Of a DNA stretch of 64,000 bases, positions 9,853 to 17,682 are shown piece by piece (the stretch's first letter is position 1; each line of letters opens with the position of its first letter). Source of the stretch: Streptomyces sp. NBC_01775 (GTDB lineage: Bacteria; Actinomycetota; Actinomycetes; Streptomycetales; Streptomycetaceae). The stretch spans positions 6,820,001-6,884,000 of the forward strand of contig NZ_CP109104.1 of assembly GCF_035917675.1 (NCBI RefSeq). The letters are read 5' to 3'. The notes beneath the pieces were generated by a model, which was given only the letters and a program-made list of their open reading frames with translations, searched no databases and had not been told where the DNA came from. The translations under genes and the position numbers were made by a program.

Positions 9853-10517
9853 ATGTCCGAGCCCCTTGAGGCCGCCGCGCCGTCCCCGTCCGGGACCAGG
9901 ACCGAGGTCGTCGAGACCTGCACCCGGATGGCCGTGCACGCCGACCGCCGTGAATGGGCCCTTCTGCGCGGCCTGTTCGCCGAAAGGTGCACCTCGACTA
10001 CACAAGTCTCAACGGCGGCGAGCCCGTCCAGCTCACTCCTCAGGAGATCGTCGATGCCTGGTCGGCGACGCTCGGCGGATACGACGCCACCCAGCATCTG
10101 ATCGCCAACCAGCTGGTCCAGGTCGACGGGGACCGCGCCGTCCGCACCGCCTCCTTCCAGGCCACCCACCGCCTCGCCACCCCGCACGGGTCTTCGCTGT
10201 GGACGCTCGGTGGCGACTACCGGTGGGGACTGGAGCGGGCCGGCGGCCGATGGCTGATCGACTCCGTGGTGATGACCGCGACGTGGGGGGACATCCAGGC
10301 CCCGATGACCGCCGAGGAAGTGGAGCGGCGGAGGGCGCGGGCCGGGCGGCAGCGGGGCCGCGGCTCCGCTCACCGCCCGGTGCCGGCTACCGCGGCTCCA
10401 CCACCTCCCGCACCAACTCCAGCGGGTGCCGGGCGCGTCGGTGGGTGCCGTGGTGGACCTGCTGGCGGCAGGAGACGCCGGTGGCGGCTATCACCGTGTC
10501 GGGGGGTTCGGCGTTGA
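9853..10517 (+). pseudogene. SnoaL-like protein, frameshifted
   Basis: Two adjacent frames together encode one SnoaL_4-like (NTF2-fold) protein. The first frame from ATG 9853 gives EVVETCTRMAVHADRREWA...LLRGLFAE. The second frame resumes with KVHLDYTSLNGGEPVQLTPQ, then an intact remainder with the typical YDATQHLIANQLVQ and YRWGLERAGGRWLIDSV segments. The break lies at the A-run 9983-9985: one extra A there would restore a continuous frame. This is either a real inactivating mutation or a sequencing error in a homopolymer. The second frame runs on to 10517 with an unnatural Arg/Pro tail and overlaps the 3' end of the minus-strand FAD gene by 131 bases, so the original stop may also be lost. 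The family contains isomerases, cyclases and hydroxylases of small molecules. Confidence 0.65.
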
Positions 10518-13440
10518 CGGCGGGGAACAGGCGGTCCTGGCCCACGGTCATGGACAGGTCGTAGTGCTCCGACTCGAAGCCGAACGAGCCCGCCATGCCG
10601 CAGCATCCGGCGTCCACCTCCTCCACCTGCGCACCGGGGATGCGGGAGAGCAGGGCGACGGTCGCGGCGGTACCGACCTCGGCCTTCTGGTGGCAGTGGC
10701 CGTGATAGAGCACGCGCCGCCCCGCCGGCCAGACGTCGTCGCGCAAGCGCAGGCGGCCCTCGTCGATGGCCTCGACCAGCAGTTCCTCCACCTGGCGGAC
10801 CCGTCCCGCGAGGTCCTGGACGGCCGGGTCGCCGGGGAGCAGTGCCTTGTGCTCGTCGCGCAGCGTCATCAGGCAGGAGGGCTCGCACCCTACGACGGGG
10901 GAGCCGGGCGCGCTCTCCTCGGTGAGCAGCCGGGCGAGGTGGGCGGCCTTGGCGCGGGCGTCGTCCACCAGGCCCTTGGACAGGCTCGACCGCCCGCAGC
11001 AGCCGCGGCTCTCCAGGCGTACGCGCCAGCCCGCGTGCTCCAGCAGTTCGATCGCCGCGCGGCCGATGGCCGGTTCGGTGTAGGTGGTGAACGAGTCGGC
11101 CAGGAAGGTGAGTTCGCCCTGGGGGGATACCCCTTCGTCCTGGGAAGCGGGCGCGGGCCTCCTCGTCGTCGCGGGCGCCGCTCCTCCCCGCCGTCGGCCG
11201 TCTCGCCACAGCACGTCCCATCGTCGTCCCCGCGCGCGGAACCACCGCGTCAGGCTCCGGCGCGCGAAGACCGGCAGGGGGCGTTCGCGTGCGATCCCCA
11301 GCCTGCGGTCCAGCAGGCGGCGCAGGGCTGCGATCCGGCCCGGCAGGTTGGACAGCGGCGCGGTCGCCGAGCCGAGCCGGTTCAGCAGGCGGATGGCGCC
11401 GAAGACGCGCGAGCGCAGCGGCGTGCCGTGCAGGTCGTGGTGGTGGGAGAGCGCCTCGCTCTTGAGTGTCGCCATGTCGACGCCGAGCGGGCACTCGCTC
11501 TTGCAGGCCTTGCACATCAGGCACAGATCGAGGATCTCGTGCAGCCGCTCGTCGCCCAGCGCGGTGCGCGGATCCGGCTCGGACAGCGCCTTGACCAGCG
11601 CGCCGGCCCGCCCGCGCGTGGAGTCCTCCTCCTTGCGGGTGGCCATGTAGGACGGGCACATGACGCCGCTGCCGCTCTTGCGGCACAGCCCGATGTTCAT
11701 GCACCGGTCGGCGGCGCCGCGCATCCCGCCGACGACCTCGAACGAGAGCCGCGTACGCAGCGGGCCCGGCGCGGGCAGGGCGGCGTCGCGCAGGTTCTCC
11801 GTCATCGAGGGCGCGTCCACGATCTTGCCCGGGTTCATCAGGTTGTCCGGGTCGAAGACGCGTTTGACCTCGCGCATCGCCTCGTAGAGGTCCTCGCCGA
11901 AGATCTGCCGGTTGAACTCGCTGCGGGCCAGGCCGTCGCCGTGCTCGCTGGAGTTGACGCCGCCGTACTCGGTGACGAGGTCCTTCACCTCCTCCGCCAC
12001 CGCCCGCATGGTGCGCTCCTGTGCCGGGTCGGCCAGGTCCACGAAGGGCCGTACGTGCAGACAGCCGACCGAGCAGTGGCCGTAGAAGCCCGCGGTCAGC
12101 CCGTGCCGGTCCAGCACCTGCTTGAACCGGCGGGTGTAGTCGGCCAGATGGACAGGGTCGACGGCGGTGTCCTCGACGAAGGCCAGCGGGCGCCGGGTGC
12201 CCTCGCTCGCCGCCATGAGCAGGCCAAGGCTGGACTTGCGGACCTTCAGCAGCGCCGACTGCTGGGCCGGGGTGACGGCCTTGAGGGTGTGGTAGCCGTG
12301 CCCGTGCCGCTCCCACAGCCGGGTGAGCCGCTCCAGTCGCCCCGTCAGCTCGTGCTCGTCGTCGCCGGTGAAGCTGACGAACAACAGCGCGTCCGGGTCG
12401 CCCTCCAGCAGCGCGCCGAGGGAGGCGTACTCGATCCGCTGCCGCGACAGGTCCAGGATCGTGCGGTCCATCAGCTCGACGGCGGCCGGGTCGCACTCCA
12501 GCGCGTCCTCCGTCGCGGCGACGGCGGCGGCCACCGAGGTGAAGTGGCCCACGGCGATCACCGTCCTGGCAGGCTTGGGTACCAGGTCGACCAGGGCCCG
12601 GGTGGCGAGAACGAGGGTGCCCTCCGAGCCGACGACGAACTTGGCGAGGTCGAAGGGGACGTCCTGGCGCGCCAGCCGGTCGAGCCGGTAGCCGCAGGCG
12701 CGCCGCCAGAACGGGGGGAAGTCCTCGGCGACGGCCTTGGCGTTCTCCAGCAGGATCCGGGGCAGCGCGCGGTAGAGCCGGCCCTCCAGGGTGGTTTCGC
12801 GGGCCCGGCGCACGACCTCGTCGTCCCCCACGGGGGCGAGGCGGGCGAGGCTGGCGTCGGAGAGCACCACGTCGAGTTGCTGTACGTGGTCGATGGTCAT
12901 GCCGTACCGCAGGGAGCCGCTGCCCGCCGAGTTGTTGCCGATCATCCCGCCGAGGGTGGCGCGGTTGCTGGTGGAGGTGTCGGGGCCGAACATCAGGCCC
13001 AGCGGAGCGGCGGCGCGGTTGAGCTGGTCCTGGACGACGCCGGTCTCCACGAGCGCGGTGCGGGCGCCCTCGTCGATCTCCACGATGCGGTTCATGTGGC
13101 GGGACAGGTCGAGGACCAGGCCCGGCCCCACCGTCTGCCCGGCCAGGCTCGTGCCCGCGCCCCGGGGCACCAGCGGCACGCCGTACTCCCGGGCCGCCGC
13201 CGTCGCCGCCTGCACGTCCCCGACGTGCCGGGGGAAGACGACGCCGACGGGCGTGATCGTGTACATGCTGGCGTCGCGGGAGAACAGATGGCGGGTGTAG
13301 TCGTCGAAGCGGACCTCGCCGTCGAGGTCCCGGTGCAGCCGGTGCGCCAGCCCGGCGGTGGCGTCGGGGGGCGGGGCGTCCCGCTCCGCGCGCTCGGTGC
13401 TGTCACCCGCCGCGGCGGCGCCGGTGCTGATCGCTGTCAT
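10387..13440 (-). CDS. FAD-binding and Fe-S oxidase (glycolate/D-lactate dehydrogenase-like)
   Basis: A 1017-residue fusion. Residues about 35-280 are a PCMH-type FAD domain (VPLVPRGAGTSLAGQTVGPG and GMIGNNSAGSGS are its nucleotide-binding loops). The FAD-oxidase C-terminal domain follows, with the FYGHCSVGCLHVRP region and EHGDGLAR. Next come a 4Fe-4S region with CLMCKACKSECP and a C-terminal CCG-domain pair (RGCCGRSS, YHGHCHQK, DAGCCGMAG). This is the GlcD-GlcF-type fusion that oxidises a 2-hydroxy acid and passes electrons to the respiratory chain. The ATG at 13440 has AAGGGAG upstream. It is co-directional with a class V aminotransferase acting on glyoxylate-type substrates, which makes glycolate a reasonable substrate. 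D-lactate or D-2-hydroxyglutarate cannot be excluded. Confidence 0.85.
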   Translation of the reverse strand: MTAISTGAAAAGDSTERAERDAPPPDATAGLAHRLHRDLDGEVRFDDYTRHLFSRDASMYTITPVGVVFPRHVGDVQAATAAAREYGVPLVPRGAGTSLAGQTVGPGLVLDLSRHMNRIVEIDEGARTALVETGVVQDQLNRAAAPLGLMFGPDTSTSNRATLGGMIGNNSAGSGSLRYGMTIDHVQQLDVVLSDASLARLAPVGDDEVVRRARETTLEGRLYRALPRILLENAKAVAEDFPPFWRRACGYRLDRLARQDVPFDLAKFVVGSEGTLVLATRALVDLVPKPARTVIAVGHFTSVAAAVAATEDALECDPAAVELMDRTILDLSRQRIEYASLGALLEGDPDALLFVSFTGDDEHELTGRLERLTRLWERHGHGYHTLKAVTPAQQSALLKVRKSSLGLLMAASEGTRRPLAFVEDTAVDPVHLADYTRRFKQVLDRHGLTAGFYGHCSVGCLHVRPFVDLADPAQERTMRAVAEEVKDLVTEYGGVNSSEHGDGLARSEFNRQIFGEDLYEAMREVKRVFDPDNLMNPGKIVDAPSMTENLRDAALPAPGPLRTRLSFEVVGGMRGAADRCMNIGLCRKSGSGVMCPSYMATRKEEDSTRGRAGALVKALSEPDPRTALGDERLHEILDLCLMCKACKSECPLGVDMATLKSEALSHHHDLHGTPLRSRVFGAIRLLNRLGSATAPLSNLPGRIAALRRLLDRRLGIARERPLPVFARRSLTRWFRARGRRWDVLWRDGRRRGGAAPATTRRPAPASQDEGVSPQGELTFLADSFTTYTEPAIGRAAIELLEHAGWRVRLESRGCCGRSSLSKGLVDDARAKAAHLARLLTEESAPGSPVVGCEPSCLMTLRDEHKALLPGDPAVQDLAGRVRQVEELLVEAIDEGRLRLRDDVWPAGRRVLYHGHCHQKAEVGTAATVALLSRIPGAQVEEVDAGCCGMAGSFGFESEHYDLSMTVGQDRLFPAVNAEPPDTVIAATGVSCRQQVHHGTHRRARHPLELVREVVEPR

Positions 13441-13607
13441 GTGCGCGTGCTCCCTTGGCCTTGGGGGGAGGAGGGTTACGGGATGCGCCGATCCTTGAGG
13501 GGCGGGGGGCCTGTTCGGGGCTCGGGGCTCGGGGCCCTTTGGGGGCGCTCCGCGCGCGGTCCGTCCGTCGTGCGCGGTCACGAGGTGCGCGGTCACGTGG
13601 TGCCCGG

Positions 13608-14834
13608 TCACTCCGCGCGCAGCACGTCCAGCGCCGCCGCCAACCCGCCCTGGTCGACGGGTACTCCGGCCAGCTCCAGCCCCATCTGCACCCCGGCGAG
13701 GGTTCCCGCCAGGGTCAGGTCGCTCAGGTGTCCGAGGTGGCCGATGCGGAAGACGCGTCCGGCCAGCTTGCCGAGCCCGGCACCGAGTGACATGTCGAAC
13801 CGGTCCAGCACGATCTCCCTGACCTTGTCCGCGTCGTGGCCTTGAGGCATCAGCACCGCGGTGAGCGAACCGGAGTGCTCGCGCTCGTCGGCACACAGCA
13901 CCTCCAGGCCCCAGCCCCGTACGGCGGCCCGGGCGGCGCGCGCGTGCCGGGCGTGCCGTGCGAAGACGGCGGGCAGCCCCTCGGCGTTGAGCATGCGGAG
14001 TGCCTCGTCGAGCCCGTAGAGCAGGTTGGTCGCCGGGGTGTACGGGAAGAAGCCGTTCCGGTTCGCCTCCAGCATGGGCTGCCAGTCCCAGAAGGACGTG
14101 CGCGAGTGCGCGCGGCGGGAGGCGGCGAGGGCCTTCTCGCTGACGGCGTTGAAGCTCAGGCCCGGGGGCAGCATGAGCCCCTTCTGCGAGCCGGCGACCG
14201 TCACGTCGACGCCCCACTCGTCGTGCCGGTAGTCGATCGAGCCGAGCGAGGAGATGGTGTCGACGAGCAGCAGCGCGGGGTGGCCGCTCGCGTCGATCGC
14301 CCCCCGGATCTCGGGGATCCGGCTGGTCACACCCGTCGAGGTCTCGTTGTGGACGACGCACACGGCTTTGATCAGGCGTTCGGTGTCCGCCGCCAGCTTG
14401 TGGGCGAGGGTCTCGGGGTCGGCGCCGTGGCGCCAGTCGCCCGGCACGAGGTCCACGTCCAGGCCGAGTTCGTCCGCCATCCGCTGCCACAGCGTCGCGA
14501 AGTGCCCGGTCTCGAAGCACAGCACGCGGTCGCCGGGGCTGAGCGTGTTGACGAGTGCGGCCTCCCAGGCACCGGTGCCGGAGGACGGGTAGATCACCAC
14601 GGGTCCCGTCGTCCCGAACACCGGCTTGAGCTCGGCCAGCAGACGCAGCGTCAGTTGGGCGAACTCCGCCCCGCGGTGGTCGATGGTGGGTGCCGCGAGG
14701 GCGCGGAGCACCTGGTCGGGGACGTTCGTCGGGCCGGGGATCTGGAGGAAATGACGGCCGGTGTGCAGGGTCTTGGCATGCGGCGCCCCGGCGCGTGGGG
14801 TCCCGGCGTGCGGCGTCCCGGTGTGCAGGGTCAA
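13608..14834 (-). CDS. Class V aminotransferase (serine/alanine-glyoxylate type)
   Basis: A 408-residue PLP enzyme. GRHFLQIPGPTNVPDQVLRA is the N-terminal signature of serine-glyoxylate and alanine-glyoxylate aminotransferases. VVIYPSSGTGAWEA binds the PLP phosphate, VHNETSTGVTSRI and VDTISSLGS carry the PLP-stacking and Asp residues, and VAGSQKGLMLPPG contains the Schiff-base Lys. I prefer the TTG at 14832-14834, which has AAGGGGG eight bases upstream; the longer frame to 14903 lacks a site. Residues about 5-18 (TGTPHAG-type repeats) come from short tandem repeats in the DNA and extend the normal N-terminus. It probably converts glyoxylate to glycine, working with the oxidase downstream. It is divergent from an IclR gene. 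Confidence 0.88.
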   Translation of the reverse strand: MTLHTGTPHAGTPRAGAPHAKTLHTGRHFLQIPGPTNVPDQVLRALAAPTIDHRGAEFAQLTLRLLAELKPVFGTTGPVVIYPSSGTGAWEAALVNTLSPGDRVLCFETGHFATLWQRMADELGLDVDLVPGDWRHGADPETLAHKLAADTERLIKAVCVVHNETSTGVTSRIPEIRGAIDASGHPALLLVDTISSLGSIDYRHDEWGVDVTVAGSQKGLMLPPGLSFNAVSEKALAASRRAHSRTSFWDWQPMLEANRNGFFPYTPATNLLYGLDEALRMLNAEGLPAVFARHARHARAARAAVRGWGLEVLCADEREHSGSLTAVLMPQGHDADKVREIVLDRFDMSLGAGLGKLAGRVFRIGHLGHLSDLTLAGTLAGVQMGLELAGVPVDQGGLAAALDVLRAE

Positions 14835-14856
14835 GGAGCCAGCCCCCTTGAATTTT

Positions 14857-14873
14857 GTGCCGCCTGACGGCAC
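14857..14873. promoter_or_regulatory. Inverted repeat in the aminotransferase-iclR intergenic region
   Basis: Arm GTGCCG (14857-14862), five-base spacer, complement CGGCAC (14868-14873). It sits 23 bases upstream of the TTG start of the aminotransferase and may be an IclR-type operator. The site is short, so confidence is low. Confidence 0.35.
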
Positions 14874-14931
14874 GATGTGTCGTGCGATGGCACGGCGGAG
14901 CATAGGTGCGACCGGCTGAGGGAGTCAACGG

Positions 14932-15744
14932 ATGCAGAACGTCCGCAACGCGCTGCGCGTCCTGGAAGAGGTCGCCGAGCGGCAGCCCGCCGGGGTCGCC
15001 GACCTCGCCCGTGCCCTGGAGATCCCCAAGAGCACCGTCCAGCGGGCCCTGTTGACGCTCCAGGACGCCGGTTGGCTGCGCCCCTCGGACGGCACCGGCG
15101 CCACCCGCTGGGTGCTGACGACAAAGCCGTTGCTCATCGGGCGCAGCACCTCGGGAGACCTGAGCCTGCGCGATGTGGCGGTGCCGGTGATGGAAGAACT
15201 GCGGGGGCGCTGCGACGAGACGGTCCATCTGGCCGTGCCGGAGGGCGGCAAGGTCGTGCTGATCGAGCGGCTGGAGACCTCCCAGCCGGTGCGCATCATC
15301 CTGCCGCTGGGCAAGAACCTGCCGCTGCACGCCTCGGCGAACGGCAAGGCCGTGCTGGCCGCCAGCGGGCCGGAGTTCATCGAGCGCTATCTGGCCGAGG
15401 GCCTGACCCGGTTCACCGGCACCACGATCACCGAACGGGAGCGGCTGCGCGCGGAGTTGGCGCTCATCCGGAAGCGGGGCTACGCGACGAACGACGGTGA
15501 GTGGCGCACGGACGTCTCGGCCGCCGCCGCGCCCGTTGTCGGACGGTCCGGAGAGCCCGTCGCGAGCATCAGCATCAACGTGCCCAGCAGTCGTGTGACC
15601 AGCGAAACCCGCGCCCAGCACGGTGTGTTGGTGTGTGCGGCGGCGGCGGAGATCGGCTCCGCGCTGGGCGGGGTGCGTGAGGTGGGGTCCTCGGGGGGTA
15701 GGGGTAGACGGCGCGGTGACGCCCCGTCGCCGCACACCCCTTGA
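14932..15744 (+). CDS. IclR-family transcriptional regulator
   Basis: A 270-residue IclR regulator. Residues about 1-65 are the winged helix (VADLARALEIPKSTVQRALLTLQDAGWL). Residues about 80-250 are the effector domain, with ETVHLAVPEGGKVVLIERLE, PLHASANGKAVLA and the conserved GYATNDGEWRTDVSAAAAPV segment. The glyoxylate-binding AllR/IclR group has a similar layout, which fits the adjacent glyoxylate aminotransferase. It is divergent from the aminotransferase and co-directional with the MatC-type carrier, so it can control both sides. The last 20 residues are a Gly/Arg-rich tail. Target sites may be the inverted repeats at 14857 and 15787. Confidence 0.88.
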   Translation: MQNVRNALRVLEEVAERQPAGVADLARALEIPKSTVQRALLTLQDAGWLRPSDGTGATRWVLTTKPLLIGRSTSGDLSLRDVAVPVMEELRGRCDETVHLAVPEGGKVVLIERLETSQPVRIILPLGKNLPLHASANGKAVLAASGPEFIERYLAEGLTRFTGTTITERERLRAELALIRKRGYATNDGEWRTDVSAAAAPVVGRSGEPVASISINVPSSRVTSETRAQHGVLVCAAAAEIGSALGGVREVGSSGGRGRRRGDAPSPHTP

Positions 15745-15786
15745 CGGGGTGTGACGCAGGTCTCAATACTTCCCCGAGTGAATGAT

Positions 15787-15807
15787 GTATTCCGCATCGC
15801 GGAATAC
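15787..15807. promoter_or_regulatory. Perfect 21-bp palindrome, probable IclR operator
   Basis: Arm GTATTCCGC at 15787-15795, three-base centre, complement GCGGAATAC at 15799-15807. TTCCGC-type inverted repeats are a common IclR target. It lies 160 bases upstream of the carrier gene and 43 bases after the iclR stop, so the carrier promoter is its likely object. Confidence 0.6.
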
Positions 15808-15966
15808 ATGCTGCCCGCTGGGCACCGCACGGCTGCGGCGCGGGCGCGGTCGTTCAGCGCTGCCCGCGCACCGGCGGGCCGGCGTGCTGAGGTCCCCACT
15901 GCGCCTCGCCCCGCTCCGCCCCGCGAGCCGGACCGCATGACCATCGGCCGAAGGCAGGGAAGCCTC

Positions 15967-17592
15967 GTGTCAGATCACGTCATCTCCATCATCGGGATTG
16001 TGCTGGTATTCCTCGTCGCGACCACGTTCAACGTCCATATGGGAGTGCTCGCTCTCGTGGCCGCCTTCGTGGTGGGAACGGCATTCGCGGCGCAGTCGAC
16101 CGACGACATCTTCTCCGGATTCCCCGGTGACTTGTTCGTCGTCCTGGTCGGCGTGACCTTTCTGTTCGCCATCGCCAGGAACAACGGCACGGTGGACTGG
16201 CTCGTCCACATGTGCATGAAAGCGACCGGGGGCCGCGCCGCGCTCATGCCCTGGGTGATGTTCCTGGTCACGGCGCTGCTCGCCGGGGTCGGCGCGGTAA
16301 CTCCCGCCGCCGTCGGAATCATCGCCCCCATCGGAATGAGCGTCGCCCGGCGCTACGGGATCAACCCGCTCCTGATGGGAATCCTCATCATCAACGGAGG
16401 CAGCGCGGGCGGATTCTCGCCCATCGGCGTCTACGGCACCATCACGAACGGCGTCGTCGCCCGCAACGACCTCCCGGGAAGCCCCGGCCTGATTTTCCTC
16501 TACTCCCTCCTGTTCAACCTCCTGTTGAACACCGCCGCTTTTCTTCTGTTCGGCGGACGGGAATTGCTCGGCCGCCGCGGCGAGGTTCCGCTGCCGCCGT
16601 CGCAGCCGCGTGAGACCGCCGCCGTGGGGGTGACGCCCGCTTCGACGGTGACGGCCGCGTCGGGGACGGCGGTCGTCCCGGAGGCGAGGGCCGGCACGGG
16701 GCTCGTGGAGCCGCCCGCCCCGGCCGACAGCCGGGAGCCGCTCGACGCCAACGGGCCGGTTGCCGCGGCCACCTTGGGCGGCGGCTCTGTGCCGGGCACC
16801 GAGCCTTCGGCCGACGGACCGGCTTCCGGCGACGCCTCGCCCGCGACGGGCGGCACAGGAACCATGGCTGGCGCCGCCGGGAGGGTTGGCGCCGACGGGC
16901 CGGTTGGCGCCGTCGCGACGGATGGCGGCCCGGCCTCCGTCGGCGGTCCGGCCGCCGACGACGGGGCGGGTTCCGGCCCCGGGGACGGGAGCCCGCCGCT
17001 GGACCTCTCGCGGGGGCTCACGCTCCTCGGGCTCGTCGGAGTCGTCGTCGGCGCCCTCTTCTTCGACCTCGACGTCGGACTCATGGCGCTCACCGTGGCG
17101 GTCGTGCTCTCGCTCGTCTCGCCGCAGTCCGCGAAGGGCGCGGCGGAGAAGTGCGCGTGGACGACCGTGCTGCTGGTGTGCGGCATCGTGACGTACGTGA
17201 ACCTGATGGAGCGCATCGGCACCATCGACTACCTCGGCGACAAGGTGACCTCGATCGACGCCCCGCTGCTGGCGGCCCTGCTCATCTTGTTCATCGCGGC
17301 CCTCGTCACCGCGTTCGCCTCCACCACCGGCATCCTGGGCGCCCTGATCCCGCTGGCCGTGCCGTTCCTGCTGAGCGGCGAGGTGGGCGCGGTGGCGCTC
17401 ATCGCCGCGCTGGCGATCTCCTCCTCGGTCGTCGACGCCTCCCCCTTCTCCACCAGCGGCGCCCTCGTCACCGCGAACGCCGTGGAGGCGGACCGCGAGC
17501 TCGTCTTCCGCCGTCTGATGATGTGGGGCTTCAGCCTGGTGATCGTCGTACCGCTCGTGACATGGGGGGTGTTCGTGGTGCCGGGCTGGTAG
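15967..17592 (+). CDS. MatC-type dicarboxylate carrier (SLC13-like)
   Basis: A 541-residue membrane carrier. The N-terminal half (residues about 1-200) has six hydrophobic segments and matches the MatC N-terminal domain, with the ion-transporter signature region VGAVTPAAVGIIAPIGM and INGGSAGGFSPIGVYG. The C-terminal half (residues about 342-541) has a further set of membrane segments with SSSVVDASPFSTSGALV. Between them is an unusual linker of about 140 residues rich in Ala, Gly, Pro and Thr. The GTG at 15967 is preceded by GGCAGGGA; an in-frame ATG at 15938 is weaker. It probably imports a small dicarboxylate, such as malonate or another C2-C4 acid, for the neighbouring oxidase and aminotransferase. 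Confidence 0.8.
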   Translation: MSDHVISIIGIVLVFLVATTFNVHMGVLALVAAFVVGTAFAAQSTDDIFSGFPGDLFVVLVGVTFLFAIARNNGTVDWLVHMCMKATGGRAALMPWVMFLVTALLAGVGAVTPAAVGIIAPIGMSVARRYGINPLLMGILIINGGSAGGFSPIGVYGTITNGVVARNDLPGSPGLIFLYSLLFNLLLNTAAFLLFGGRELLGRRGEVPLPPSQPRETAAVGVTPASTVTAASGTAVVPEARAGTGLVEPPAPADSREPLDANGPVAAATLGGGSVPGTEPSADGPASGDASPATGGTGTMAGAAGRVGADGPVGAVATDGGPASVGGPAADDGAGSGPGDGSPPLDLSRGLTLLGLVGVVVGALFFDLDVGLMALTVAVVLSLVSPQSAKGAAEKCAWTTVLLVCGIVTYVNLMERIGTIDYLGDKVTSIDAPLLAALLILFIAALVTAFASTTGILGALIPLAVPFLLSGEVGAVALIAALAISSSVVDASPFSTSGALVTANAVEADRELVFRRLMMWGFSLVIVVPLVTWGVFVVPGW

Positions 17593-17682
17593 TGGGGGCT
17601 GGTGGGGCGGGCTGTCGGCCGGGGCCGGGCTCCGGCGTGATCCCCTCTTGTCCCTCGTCGCCGAGGTCCGGAGGATACGGGC

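Noticed and set aside
10426..13845. Very long plus-strand frame opposite the FAD oxidase
   Set aside because: It is a high-GC shadow of the real gene: Arg/Gly/Ala-rich with no domain and no start signal.
10387..15735. A single minus-strand open frame of about 1780 codons
   Set aside because: It is the FAD oxidase frame running upstream without stops through the antisense of the aminotransferase and iclR genes. Only 10387-13440 has domain content and a ribosome binding site.
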